Below are positions 1 through 12,606 of a stretch of 64,000 nt of DNA, in pieces; the stretch's first letter is position 1, and every line of letters starts with the position of its first letter. Position numbers and translations under genes: made by a program. The DNA comes from Branchiostoma belcheri (Eukaryota; Chordata; Leptocardii; Amphioxiformes; Branchiostomatidae): positions 1,770,586-1,834,585 of the forward strand of contig NW_017803824.1 of assembly GCF_001625305.1 (NCBI RefSeq), written 5' to 3'. The notes under the pieces were generated by a model. It was not told the origin of the DNA and did no database searches. It was given only the letters and a program-made list of their open reading frames with translations.

Positions 1-2236
1 TGACTTCTGGCAGCATGCTCAGCTCATCTAGACGGAGAATACTGTGATGGGGATCGTAGGAGATGTTATCCTCTGGCTGGGTAAATGTTCTATCAGCGAC
101 GGGACCCTTCTCACTGGCTGATACTACCTGTAGGATCACATCAGGAAATGGACTGATGATACCAGAAGCATCAACAGCTTGTTGTCTATGAGCACCAATT
201 GCACTTTGAGCTTCTTTGATATTGGACGCTGCATCTTCTACATCCATTGACTCTGTTGCTGTATCTAGTACAAAGGTTGCATTATCTTTATTCCCACAAC
301 CCTGGTCTTGTTCTTCTAGAGAGTCTGGTGAATTATCCTGTCCTGATGAGGATGTGCCATACTCTGAAGATGCTCTACTAGGCAGCAGTGTCTGTGAAGG
401 TCCCACCTCCTCTTCAGCAGTGTAAGTAGTGTTTGCATCTTTGGTAAATGTTCCGTCGTGTGAAGATGACGGCAGCGCCACTCCTGCCTGTCTATTCTGC
501 AGTTCCTCTGGAGTAATGTCATCAATGGGTATCGCATCAGCTTCCATTGCCACAAATCCAGTCTGAACTGCTGTGGCCCCGTCTTGGTCTGCCTCTAAAG
601 AGTCAATGGACTTACTGTCCTGAGACTCAGGAGTAGAACCATTAGTTATGTTTGAATGAACAGCGAGCTCTGCCTGGTCCCCAGAAGGTTGATGTTCCTC
701 AGGCATGCCGTAAGTAATGTTTTGTCTATGAACTTCCATGTCTGAATCTTGCTGTTGTCCATCAGTGACATCCAGGACTTTTTCATCATCCAGTTCTGTT
801 GGTAAATCCTCCTGGAGCACATTAGGAATCATCTCACCACTACCGTCCACAGTGGGAGGGCAGGTGGCCATCTCTGACCCGGGAGACCCAAGGGACTGGT
901 GTAGTCTCTCTTCTGTGTCTAGCTGTATTTCCATGGTGTCAACATCAGCAACATTTATGTCGGCTTCAGCCCCTGAAGGATGGGTCTGTGCATGGGCCTC
1001 ACCCTGTGCTGCTGTTGTTGTTGGAAGCTCAACATCTACATCATCAACTCTGTTGCTAGAGTCTATCTCAGTGTCTTGGGCAGCTGCCATTGCAGAACTG
1101 TTCTGTCCAGTTCTACCTAATTTATCTACAGTATCTTCTGGATTGTTGGAGACAGTTGTGAAGGTGGAGTCTAGAGTTACTGTTGTGTCTAGTGTTCGCT
1201 TTACTTCATCAGTTTCTCCCTTATATATGTTTGCTTCAGCATTAGACCAGGCAGGTGAGACATTTCTCTCCTGGATGGGAGATACCCTAGTTGCTTGGAA
1301 CAGGCTTGTTTTACCTTTGCCGGCCCTTCCTGTCTTATCTTTGGCTTCAGAAGTGTTGCTATCAGCACTGTTGAGTGCCTGGGTTGTTGGGAAGACTGTG
1401 GCTATGGGTCCAGATGAGTAGATTGTCTGTCTAGGGTGCTGAAGGCTCCTTCCGTACTTTGGAAGAGCGAGCTTTGATGGGGGCTTTGGTGGCTTACCGT
1501 AGACTTTTGGCTCTGTTGTACCACATGCACCATCTAGCTCCACTTTAGATGCTGCTGCAAAGATGCCGTGTTTGTCTCTGCATTCGAAGTACTGCACGTC
1601 TTGAACCTTTCCATCATGGTTTCCAATGGGCTCATCCAGTTCAATACCACACCATTCCCCCTGACTGAAGTGCACTGTACCGATGTAGCTCAGCACACCA
1701 CACTTTGCTCCTCCTATAGTTACCCTGTCCCCAAGCTTCAAGTTCTTTGTGGACTGACTAAGGACTGGTTCTTCTGTGGTGACGACTGTCGTACCCACTT
1801 TCTCCTCAACTGTTTTAGGCTTACTGCGCAAACTTGGAGGACTTCTCTTTGCAAAGTTTAGTGAAGGAATTCCTGATCTTCTCCTATCAACTTTGGCTTT
1901 CTTTGCAGCTTTTGATATCTGGTCAGCATCAGAAAGTTTCTCCCTTTGCACACTGTCTACCGCCACTTCATCCCCACTCAATACTGGCTTCTTTGGTATC
2001 TCTGCTGGGTTGGTAACCTGTGCAGACAGTTTGCCAGATGGTGGCTTTAGCCCTCTCTTTGGTCGTGATGGAAATGGTATTCCAGTTGGCTTTTTCTCTT
2101 CAGTGACTTTGCTTGGTGAGCTCCCCTCAGACTGCCCTTCTTTTAAGGCTGGTTCTGTTACAGGGAGAGGCTTTCGCTGTGGAAGGAAGGACCTCCGTCG
2201 AACGTTTGTTGGTATGCGGCTCTCTGCCTGGGTAGC
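1..2236 (-). CDS. CAP-Gly / SxIP microtubule plus-end protein, large internal exon (partial)
   Basis: The minus strand is open from a 3' splice site (pyrimidine-rich tract ending in CAG, AG at 2238-2237) to the window edge, about 745 codons. Counting from the exon start, residues ~166-235 form a CAP-Gly domain: KLGDRV, a GVLSYIG strand, the FSQGEWCGIELDEP core, then VQYFEC and HGIFAAASKV. This fold normally binds the C-terminal EEY/F of alpha-tubulin and EB proteins. The usual GKNDG signature reads GNHDG here. Before the domain lie three SxIP-like EB1-binding motifs in basic, Ser/Pro-rich context: SRIP (residues 6-9), TGIP (51-54) and SGIP (121-124). After it, more than 500 residues are acidic, Ser/Thr-rich and look disordered. 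Together these suggest a microtubule plus-end-tracking protein of the CLIP type, but I cannot name an orthologue. The plus-strand ORFs across this stretch are antisense shadows. Confidence 0.85.
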
Positions 2237-3062
2237 CTGCAGAAACAGCAAACAGGATCAATATTAGTGCACCGCTACAGCCTTGCACATGTCATTCTAA
2301 TCACTGTAGAGCCAGGACCATGTTCATTAGCACAATATCAAAGGAGTCAACTTACAAAGCTACATACAAAGATAGTTTAGATAACTCTGATTGACACTAT
2401 ACTAGAAGTTCTCACTCAAGCAAATGCTGTAAACTGTAAAATGTTCGCAGTAATTTTATTTTTGCAAATGTAATGAGCCCTCCATCACAAAATCATTATG
2501 ATGTTTATCTGTGTTTCCATTCTAACTATTATTTACTACTGACTACTATAAAGTGTTTAAAGTTAAACCACAAACTTAAAACATCGCAAGAAGCTCCTTT
2601 CAAGTACATGTAAAATCAACTTCCTGGAAAAATACATGAATCCACAGTGTTGAGTCACGTACATCTTCTAACATTCAGCAGGGAGCTATGCGTGCAAGTC
2701 TCTCCAAGGAAATCAGAATCCATCCCTTTGATTCTTTACAGATCTATGGCTAAGGCTTAACGAGTGTGGAAAGGAGAAGGTCCTCGCATGAAACATGCAT
2801 GTAACAGAAGCATACATGTTTCTGTAACAGAACATTAGTCTCAAAAGCCTCCATGAAACATTCTATGACTGCATTGCAAGAGAAAACTGCAGTAATGAAG
2901 CCACTTGGGTACACTAAAGCAGACATAAGAAGAAAGTTATAATACTCTAATACCACCATGGTATTTTAAAAAAAGTCAACTGTGACAATAGAAAGAAAAC
3001 TGGTGAATATGTCGGTGAAGGTTAGACATCCAGGTACTAAGATATGCAAAAGAACAGTTACT

Positions 3063-3138
3063 AGTACTCAAGCAACTGGATATGATTTTGGAAACTGGAT
3101 ATGATTTCCAAAATCATATCCATTTGCTTGAGTAACTG
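3063..3138. repeat. Imperfect inverted repeat (hairpin)
   Basis: ACTCAAGCAACTGGATATG followed by AT-rich spacer is answered by CATATCCATTTGCTTGAGTA, forming a hairpin with one internal repeat of the ACTGGATATGATTT word. A related string (CCAAAATCATGTCCAGTTGC) occurs at ~55876 in a Smad intron, so it belongs to a dispersed family. Confidence 0.6.
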
Positions 3139-3178
3139 TTTTTTGTCATAACCGGTAAATGTTATCTAATTTATTTAA

Positions 3179-3557
3179 GGCCACACCAATTTAATTTGTT
3201 GGTTCTCGGATTTTTTCAGGAAAAATATGAAGCGACAGGGCGAAAAAAAAATAAAAATAAAAACAGGTCTAGGCATCCTATTATAGCCCCAAATGCTACG
3301 ATATGAGCCATGAAGTCAACCAAAAAGGCTGGGTTAAAATTTAAAGTATAAATTTTGAACTTTTAATCAAACCACTGCATTGATAGATGGAAAAAAAACT
3401 GTAACAACTAGGAAGAAAAGGAATTTCCTCAACTGTTGGGAGCAAAATATGAGCATTTTGACTTGATTCAGAACCAGAATCTTTTTTTTTTTTTTTTGCA
3501 AATCAGAAAAAAATGAAGAGGCGAATCCGAGAACCAACAAATTAAATTGGTGTGGCC
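3179..3557. mobile_element. MITE, PIF/Harbinger-like
   Basis: A 379-bp non-coding element. Near-perfect ~33-bp terminal inverted repeats begin GGCCACACCAATTTAATTTG and continue through GTTGGTTCTCGGATT. It is flanked by TAA at 3176-3178 and 3558-3560. A 3-bp TWA target duplication with GGCC-type termini is the known signature of PIF/Harbinger. The interior is A/T-rich and carries poly-A and poly-T runs but no transposase. Confidence 0.75.
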
Positions 3558-4016
3558 TAAGGTTGAATAGTTGTTAGTCATATTCAAGTGGTAGATCCAG
3601 TACTTCAATGTTCCAGATGGTACAAACCTATACAATGCAGGTTTCCTATATAGCTAAGACAGTAATACCCCGGTATATGGACTTGCTGTAAGTTACATGT
3701 ACATCTACACTAAAAAGATTATTGGTAGGCAGATAGAAATTATGATATTTATAAAATTTGATATTCAGACTAGACGTTTCTTAGTGGATAGCAGGGGGCA
3801 ATATTAATATATTGTAATTATACCTGGATGATTTCTGATTGATCCTTAGAGAATAGTGATGTGCATGGAATTAAAACATCCTCCATACCCAGTGGTCTGG
3901 GTACAGCTGTCCATGAAACAATCTGGAATCCTGAGGGAACTGCCATCATGTGATAATTTATAAGGACCACACTTGGAAATAAATTAACAGAATGCTGCTG
4001 GAATTCAGGTGTCACG

Positions 4017-4142
4017 TAGCCTGGGTGCCATCCTATTTGTAAGCCAGAGCTCCTATGCTCAGTCCCTTAAAACATTTTCAGGAGTGAGTTTATAATGGGA
4101 GCCATAGTTTGCATTTGCACAAATAGGATGGAACCCAGACTA
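4017..4142. mobile_element. TAGCC-family hairpin MITE
   Basis: A 126-bp element. Its ends pair as TAGCCTGGGTGCCATCCTAT against the reverse complement ATAGGATGGAACCCAGACTA. Flanking 9-mers GGTGTCACG and GGTATTACT share six positions, which fits a decayed 9-bp target duplication like those of better-preserved family members in this window. Confidence 0.6.
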
Positions 4143-5309
4143 GGTATTACTATGCACAATTGTGTTCTTGTCACATAGAATTATTTTGAAAATTAATAAA
4201 AATGACTAAAATGGGTCACGTTAAGCCAATGAAATGTTTTGGACCTGCATTCTAAATCATAGGCCATCTCAAATACATACATATCAAATAGTAAATGTTT
4301 TATTCTGTAGCATGGAAAAATGATGGTGTTCCACTCCATTTATTGCATATTTTGACAAAAAGTCGCATTCTTAAACTACTAGTAATAAAATGCTATGTAG
4401 ATTTGATAGGAGATATAAAGGTTTTTTATAGGATGCAGTTATGATTTATGACATTTTAAGATTACATCATTTCTTTTAGGCATGAATAAAACATGATGCT
4501 TCTCAAAGTGACATTTAAAAAGCAGGGGCTTGTATTTTTAAAATGCTGTTTACCTTGAACCTAAATTTCAGGTTCACATATTTTACACTATTTTACTGTT
4601 AAGGGCCTCGTAATTTTTATTGCAATGTTATGATTTAGATGCCCAACAGTTTACCCAGCAGAAAAACAAGTGCTGTTTTTGGTTATTACAATCATAAAAT
4701 GTGATGCCTATAAATTTGAACATATTTTTCACGGCTGCTTGAATACTAGCACATCAAATATATCAGCAGTCATAACAAACAGGGCGATGTCCTCTTTTCT
4801 ATTAAGAAAACATTCTTATATTTTGTACCATAAAGTCAACCAAAAGATATTGTATAATAGCATTCATCTCATTTACATATAATGAAGATTCTTGCCAATT
4901 AATGATCTTAATTAAACAGCTACATGTACCTTTTCAAGCACCACTGGCACAACCACCATCAACTGACATGTGCTATGGATCATGAATGTGCAGTGATGTA
5001 CAAATACTATATTCTCTTGACCATGTACATGTATTGCTTATGCATGGACATTGATAAAAAGGCTCAGATAGTGGGAACACACCACACACATGTATAACTA
5101 CTGTACATGTACATGTAGAACCACTTAGGGCCCCTACAAAATTTACAGCTTATTTCACATCTACCAGCAATATAATATGTGAGTACAGTTGGGTTAGACA
5201 ACCACTAACATGATTTTCCTGGTGAAAATGGGATTCTGGAGCCTTAGTTATATCCAGGGTGACTGCAATTACACCACTTACCTTCCAATAGACAGGGAAA
5301 TGAATATTT

Positions 5310-6075
5310 TATGCCCCTGCATGCAGCAGAGTAAGGCAGCTTGGATCAAATGACATGGCCATGGGATGAAATGCAAAATTGACCTTCCCGTCCAAGAAAT
5401 AAGACTGCAGAGAAACCATTATATCAGGAACAAAGTAACCTATTACTTGCAATTGAGTTCTCCTTGATACTACCAAATACATGTAGGGTCTTCTGCATGC
5501 AGTAGAGTAAAGGCAGCTTGGATCAAATGACATGGCCATGGGATGAAATGCAAAATTGACCTTCCTTCCATTGAAATGAAACCAACATCTTTATCAAGAC
5601 ATCAGTGAAACCAATACACTAGTATCATGACTATAGAAACAAACCTATTACTTGAATTCTCCTTGATACTGCAGAGTAGAGTCTTCTGCATGCAGTAGAG
5701 TGGATCAAATGACATGGCCATGGGATGAAATACAAAATTGACCTTCCCACCACGGAAATGAAACATCTATATCCCATTCAAGAAATACATGTAAGACAGC
5801 AGAGAAACCAATGTATCAGGAATAGAATTTAGAAACAAACCTATTACTTGAGTTCTTCTTGATACTGCAGAATAGAGTCGCCTTCAACCTATCCAAGGGC
5901 CAATTGGGAATCATGAAATACAAAATTGACCTTTCTACCATGGAAACGAAACCAACGGTATCTGTATCCCATTCAAGAAATAAGACAGCAAGGAAACCTA
6001 TATATCAGGAATAGAAACAAACCTTATACTTGAGTTTTCCTTGATGATACTGCAGAATATAGAATACTCCTTCGA
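5310..6075. repeat. Degenerate tandem repeat, ~190-bp unit, about 4 copies
   Basis: The block GGATCAAATGACATGGCCAT with its continuation (GGGATGAAATGCAAAATTGACCTTCC) recurs near 5342, 5518 and 5703, with a weaker copy near 5900. Each is followed by the AGAAATAAGAC / AGAAACCA / ATCAGGAA / CCTATTACTTG / TTCTCCTTGATACTGCAGA series. The units have diverged by substitutions and small indels. No coding content is evident. Confidence 0.8.
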
Positions 6076-6109
6076 CCTACCCAAGGGCAAATAGACAGCC
6101 TTCACCTAG

Positions 6110-6330
6110 CGGTTCAAGGTAGATATCTTGTAAGGTGTCCCCTCCCACCTGGTTCAGCCAATGGAGTGATCCCTACTATCTACCGCCTCCGATCTTCTGG
6201 GCTATGAATGCGGAGGAATCGCTACCACACACGCTACGACGTCCTAACGGTCACGTGAGGGAGTGTGTGCGTTAAGGGAAGGCGGGGATGGATAGGGATG
6301 ATCCCCTAGATACCGCCCAGTCACGTATCA
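6110..6330. promoter_or_regulatory. GC/CpG-richer islet with E-box, candidate regulatory region
   Basis: A locally GC- and CpG-richer segment in AT-rich surroundings. It carries a CCAAT word (CAGCCAATGG, ~6162), a palindromic CACGTG E-box (~6253) and a second CACGT (~6323). An alternative promoter of the minus-strand CAP-Gly gene is one possible reading. There is no TATA box and no direct evidence of transcription. Confidence 0.2.
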
Positions 6331-8755
6331 TTTGGGAAAAAGGTCAATTTGTTACCAGGGGCAACGGGTAATTTCTGCCGAGCAGTGAAAATAACCAGCA
6401 TAAAAAGCACATTAAGAACTGCCATTATATATGTCATGACATGCTCCTTGTCAGCACATGAAAAATGTGCCCAGATTATCAGAGCGATTTTAATCACACA
6501 CGCAAATGGGGCTGACACTAATACTCATGTAAGTGAAGGAGGAAGCCCTGCCCCTTTCTACAACATTAATATTTATTCCAGCAATTACGGTGGCATTCCA
6601 ACTACCTTATTGTTGAAATACATGTATGTCACATTCTAGCATTTTTAAGGATTTTTGACAGGCCAATTTACTGCAAGCCTGAACACATACATGTAGTTCA
6701 CAAATGCCACCTTAACACAATATCACCAGGCCATTGCCTTCCTGGCTACCGGTAGTAAAATTAAAACATTCAAGTGCACGACACACCAGCACATTTGGCC
6801 CCCCTGAGCTCACACGCCTTCCGGCATCATCACAGGACAATCAGAGGTAATAATAGGTACTTGACTTACTTTGTTTGGGGAATTCAGCCCTGTTCTGACA
6901 GCATAACACACAGCTGTGCCAGTCTCTCTCTGTTACGGCTAAAACACTCAGCTGAAGCCAAGAAGCTTGTAGTAATGCAGGGGTTTAAATGCGGGGTTGC
7001 CTCCTGCTGCAACCATTGATTTACATGTGTAATGAAGTGTTGCAGGTCTATAAAAACCTGGGGCGTACCATTCAGCAGCTAGTTTGGAAAGGGTCCGAAT
7101 GACGCAGGTAGATCTTCTGAATAATGCAAGCTGAAGTGGACTAGTGTACATGCTTCAAGCCTTGTCAGTATGACTTACAAATGATTCAAAACACATAATA
7201 AACAGAAGAACAAACACTGTGATAAGTCATTTTTAGCCAGCCTTATGCAAATAAGAGAAAAACAAGTGGATACGCTTGGTGAATTTTATGACCTGGTCAC
7301 CAGTACATCGTAAAAAACACTATCTCAGTATTCGAAAATGAGTCCTTGTTGGACATCGTCTACTTGAAACCATGTAATTATGCAGTTAATACTGCCATAT
7401 ATCAAAATATCACATTCTCTAAAGACAGTCATAAACCAATTAAACTAACGCACCTTCTAGCAGCATATTATAATTGCTACAGTATCACTTTAAAATAACA
7501 TTCAAGATGGCCTTGGGGTTTTTCATGATTTCTTGCCATCATCACAGGTGTAGAAAATGAAACAAAATTGACACAATATCAAATTTCCAATGTCACACGA
7601 ACAGTCTGTGATATGTACGTACAGTACCTAGAGCCTGGATAGGACACTAATATACAGTTAACAGATACCAAAGGCATCTGGCCTGCCATAAAAATGCTAA
7701 AAAAAGGCCTCCATTAGTGAAGAGCATCTGGGTATTGGGTGTCAGTATGCATTACAAGTATTTAGTGCTGCCTGGCAATGCATCATTCTATTAATGACGG
7801 ACAGATTTTAGGATAAAGCACGTTATCCTAGCAACATCTGTGTCCAAAAGACAGAAATAGGTTTCTATCTCTGTCTACAAAGGTTACGCTTTTTTTCTCA
7901 GTCCTTGCTCTTATAACATCATTATTAACAGAGAGCCTGCAACAGAAAAATACTGAAGGTAAAATCTGAGATTTTTTTAAAGTCATCAACTGCAATCAGA
8001 TAATTTCCACTTTCAAAGTTATACAAACATGACTATTGTGACCAAAGCTTAATTCTAATTTTCAGACATAATTTTTTTTTTTGCATCTAAATTTGGCAAA
8101 TTGTGTTATACAAGCCTAGCAATTCAAAGCACTGAACCAGGTCTGAATAAGGGTCGGTGGGCTATGGCCTAATTACTGCAATATGTCATGAATATATTTT
8201 CTTCCTGGACCGTACCATTATCTGAAGGTGAGGCAATTACAAAGCAGAATTTTTCACACCATTACTAATGGCAGTTTCTGTTTGATTCTAAGCAATAACT
8301 GTTTGAAAATTAATTTATCACTTGTAACACGTTAACAACTTTAAATCTATACCAATTATTTGGTCTAGATGTGGTCACTAGTAATGGCTGTTGACAAGCA
8401 ATATGGCTGGTGTTTCTTTGAATATGTTGTGACCCTTCCTCAATATTGAAGCTTCCTTGGTTGTTGATGAAAAGATGGAAAACTTTTCGTAAAAGATTAA
8501 ATTTCAATGACTTTATCAATTCACTCTGGCCCTTTCCCCACAATACCATATATAAGCCATGTACTAAGCTTAGGCCAGTAATCAATTATTCAATTCATCA
8601 AACAAAAGAAGTGGTGAAGACAGGTACATCCATTCCTCATCCTGACAACACTAATCTAGTTTACTTTACACCAGTTGACGTACATTGTTTTTCCTATATT
8701 CCTCTAAACTGGTTACAATGATTGACAGCTTGAGAGTGAAGTAGCCAGTCCCCAA

Positions 8756-9035
8756 CATATTTCAACAAACACATTAGACTCTACATGTACCAGTCCTAGG
8801 AGGACATTCTTCTTACAATTACATACTAAACAGCTCTGCAATTCAGGAAAACCTTTAACTTAAGTACTAGTCCTCACAACATTTCAACAGACACATACAT
8901 TGTACCAGTAAACAAAGAAACAAACAAACCAGTACCAAAGCTTTGATATGAAAGTTTTAGGAGGACATTCTTCTTTCCGTTATACACCGAACTACCTCTG
9001 CAAACGAGGAAAACCTTTAGTACTGTTTTAGTCTA
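8756..9035. repeat. Diverged tandem duplication, ~190-bp spacing
   Basis: Two copies of the series ACATTTCAACA-ACACAT / TGTACCAGT / TAGGAGGACATTCTTCTT / CTGCAA / GGAAAACCTTTA occur at about 8756-8870 and 8877-9035. The second copy has an insertion. Non-coding. Confidence 0.6.
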
Positions 9036-9361
9036 TCTAACATCAATATTACATTTAAAATGTCGTCAACAAAAAGTATAAGGAAGTAATCAAAAGCTTG
9101 GAGAAGAGTCTTTTCCGTTGGGCTTGTGCCAGAGAAAAATTGCAGCCAGCCTTGCAGAAGCTACAATATTGGCCATGTCTGTTGCTCATGCCAAACAATT
9201 AACTGGTTGAGCTCGCCTGCCAAAATTGAGTCTGGCTAGATCATGCTGTGAATCCTGAGTGTCCTATCCTGAGGTGCCAGATTATATACGTGTGCATGCA
9301 AGTCTCTGACGCATTCATAGTTTAGAACTACCAGGTACTATATAATCAGGAAGTTTAACAG

Positions 9362-9548
9362 GGCTGGCCACAAGCAATAGGGGTATTCCCCCTCTCCCCC
9401 AAATCCTAGTACCCCTCCCAAAATGTTCTGATTTAGTGTTTTCTCCAAGTATTTCCATGAAAATTTGCTGATTTTAATTTGCGACATCAACCGATTAGGG
9501 AGCACTTCTCCCCTACAAATTTCTGGGGAGACCCCTTTGAAAGTTGCC
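9362..9548. repeat. Dispersed repeat, copy 1 (partner at 15681-15870)
   Basis: Shares with 15681-15870, in the same orientation, a ~185-bp sequence including AAATCCTAG-ACC-CTCCCAAAAT, CATGAAAATTTGCTGATTTT, AACC-ATTAGGG-GCAC and AATTTCTGGG-AGACCCCT. No terminal repeats or coding potential were seen; probably a fragment of an interspersed element. Confidence 0.65.
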
Positions 9549-10534
9549 ACAGTTGAACAAGAATCTTCAGAGTTGACAAGAAGTTCAGAACAAGCAAAGT
9601 TGCTGCTTCAACAGTAAGACTAAAGGAATGATTGATAATAACCTTACCGCTACCTCGACCTGCTAAAATCCTTGGTAGAAACCGCTTTACCCAGCCAGTA
9701 ATGAACTGTAGCATAACCTGTTTTGCAACAGCAGCCAGGCAGTGGCAGATTATCTCATCTCTTCTGCATCTTACAAGGAACCGGAGACGCAACATCTCAC
9801 ATGTCACGATATACCTCCCGGCTGCGCTGTATTTTTCATATGTAGCGTTACTCAAACACGTACGGACAAATCCCTTTGATAGTCTGCCAACTGGGTGTCA
9901 GAGTTGCACTGCTACATGTAGTTCTTGGCGATAACCTCAAGTAGCTCTTCTGTAGAGTTTCAGGGAGAAACAGGATCATGGCGCCAAAGTTCATGGTCAA
10001 TTCATGTACAGATTGTATATAAATATATAGTCAGTGAGCGAGCTACCATCAAGCACCAGAATCAGTGTGACAGCATGTCTAACCCTCGGAACACGGGAAC
10101 AGACGATTAACTGGTTAGAGAGAGAGAGAATACTAAGCTTCTTTACATTGATGAATGTTGGCAGTCACCCATACATTCTTCATGACTTGCTCTACCACAG
10201 TACCAGATCTTTATAAATTATACCCTTCTGTAGATAGAAAGTCAAAGCCCTTTGAAGCTATGGAAAGACTAGTGAGATCCCTTGGTCACTTTGGACCTGC
10301 TCACTGAAATATGGGAACTGGACACACTGCTTCCTGCTCTACAAATCCTGCCCTTCCTTTCGGAGTGAAACGTCCTTGGTCAGTCCTCCAGCTACAGATC
10401 GGGTTGAAGATTTACAACATTCTAATGAAGGTGACACAAAATTTGCATGTAGCAACTAGAAGACAAAAAATGTTTCCCCCTAGGCCTGTATTTCTCATTC
10501 ATTGGTTCATCCCTTGAAGTAATTTGTCATTTTC

Positions 10535-11480
10535 ATTTCCAGGTAGGTACTGCATTACCTGGAAAATCCTATTGGACCAACAATTCCCTTTGGGATATCC
10601 TTCCTACAACTCCATCCATTTGTTATATTCTTTGCAGGGGTAAACATTTGATTCTGCAGCCTGGGCTAACGTATCATTCCACACCTGAATGTATTCCTCT
10701 GTGTACATCCAAGAAACAACCTGGTTTGTCATTTTCATTTCAGGTAGGTACTGCATTACCTGGAAAATCCTATTGGACCAACAATTCCCAACAGAATATC
10801 CTCCTACAACTAGATCCATTTGTTATATTCTTTGCAGGGGTAAACATTTGATTCTGTAGCGTAAGCTATGTATCATTCCACACCTGAATGTATTCCTCTG
10901 TGTACATCCAAGAAACAACCTGGTTTATCATTTTCATTTCCAGGTAGGAACTGCATTACCTGGAAAATCCTATATTTGGACCAACAATTCCCATCAGAAT
11001 ATCCTCCCTACAACTCCGTCCATTTGCTATATTCTTTGCAGGGGTAAACATTTCATTCTGCAGCCAAGGCTACTGAATCATTCGACGCCTGAATGTATTC
11101 CTCTGTGAACATCCAAGGAACAACCTGGTTTGTCATTTTCATTTCAGGTAGGTACTGTATTACCTGGAAAATCCTATTGGACCAACAATTCCCATTAGAA
11201 TTCCTCCTAAAATTCCATCCATTTGTTACATTCTTTGTAGGGGTAAACATTTGATTCTGCAAGCTAGGCTGAATGTATTCCTCTGTGTACATCCAAGAAA
11301 CAACCTGGTTTGTCATTTTCATTTCAGGTAGGTACTGCATTACCTGGAAAATCCTATTGGACCAATAATTCCCATTAGAATGTCCTCCCTACAACTCCAT
11401 CATTGTCATATTCTTTCCTGCAGCCTAGGCTACCGTATCATTCCAAACCTGAATGTATTCCTAGCATACATCTAGGTAAA
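10535..11480. repeat. Tandem repeat, ~200-bp unit, about 5 copies
   Basis: The words GGTAGGTACTGCATTACCTG and GAAAATCCTATTGGACCAA recur near 10543, 10742, 10945 (GGTAGGAACTG variant), 11146 and 11326. Each is followed by CTCC-TACAACTCCATCCATTTG, GGGGTAAACATTTGATTCTG and CTGAATGTATTCCTCTGTGT. The unit contains both CAG/GTAGGT-like and TTTCAG-like strings. Short ORFs crossing it are repeat by-products. Confidence 0.9.
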
Positions 11481-12093
11481 ATCCTGACAGTAGGTATCTT
11501 TTCATCTCTCCACATGCATATGTATCTCACGAAACACGGCTGTAGACGACTTCCCTTTGCAAGAAATCAATAATGACAAAAGACACAGAGTGCTGTTTCT
11601 GTCGTCTTTCCGACCATGAAGGATTCCCAGCCCAGTAACACTACTTTTCCTGCACACAGTCAGCCTCATCAGTAAAGGCAAGAACAAGATGTACTTACTC
11701 GCTATGACCCTAACGTCACTATTACCTGTCAAACCCTGGTCATGCCAGCTGCCCTGTAGTTTGTCACTGCCATCTCTGTTCTCCCTGATAATGGCTTGGC
11801 TTTCTTCAGAGAAATCTATGTCGCATATATTTTATATGTACATACCCAAAGGCCCTTTGAATACATTTTGTAAATATCACATACAGCCTTCCGAAAATAG
11901 TTTCATCAGGTTGGTAGAGTCAAGGACATTATTCCTTGGTAGAGTATAGCATATAGGGGTTTTCTTTTACACAACCAATCTTGTCTTACCTGGAAGGTGT
12001 CTAATAGACACTGAAACGTAAGCAATCCATCACATACAACCCCTGCCACCTTGTTCCACAATGTCAATGATATATTACTATATATGTATGGTA

Positions 12094-12606
12094 CTCTCAT
12101 CTGCCGAATAAACATACGGGTACGTTTATTTTTTTGGGCCAGAACATCCACCCAGTACGTTCTTATTTTGCACAGTACGTTTATTAATTTTTTGAAAACC
12201 AGTAATTTTTTTCAACTTCGTGTGAAAAAAATTGACAAATCATCGACGTGAAGACGTTTATAAACGCGTATTGTAGCGAGAAACTTGTCATTTTCGGGCC
12301 GGTTTTTGCAATCACCGCGTGCATAAATTCGTCTGAATGTTCTATTGTCATGGGTGGTGCTTATCAAAATACAAAATATTAAATGCTCTTTTTTTGTCTA
12401 TTTAAATTCCTAATTGCAAATAACAGTCAAAGATTTGTGCATATATCAGTAAGGGTGCATTTTAGTACAAGAGACACAGGTTACCCGTCAATTTTGGTAA
12501 TTTTCCGGGGGGTACGTTTATTCCGGGGGTATGTTTATTTGATTTTGAAGATTTGTCCGGGGGGGTACGTTTATTCCGGGGGGTATGTTTATTCGGCAGA
12601 TGAGAG
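12094..12606. mobile_element. 513-bp TIR element with TA duplication
   Basis: The terminal inverted repeats start CTCTCATCTGCCGAATAAAC and end with its exact complement, flanked by TA at 12092-12093 and 12607-12608. Near the right end the words GGGGGTACGTTTATTCCGGG and GGGTATGTTTATTC are repeated several times, so the terminal motif has been amplified internally. A TA duplication is typical of Tc1/mariner-type elements. There is no transposase ORF. Confidence 0.75.

Noticed and set aside
738..2267. Long plus-strand ORFs (227 and 163 codons)
   Set aside because: They lie antisense to the CAP-Gly exon, whose reading frame shows a recognisable domain. The plus-strand frames are Ser-rich shadows without motifs.
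5290..6075. CRISPR-like regular repeat
   Set aside because: Units are ~190 bp, diverged and in a eukaryotic setting. There are no short repeats with unique spacers.
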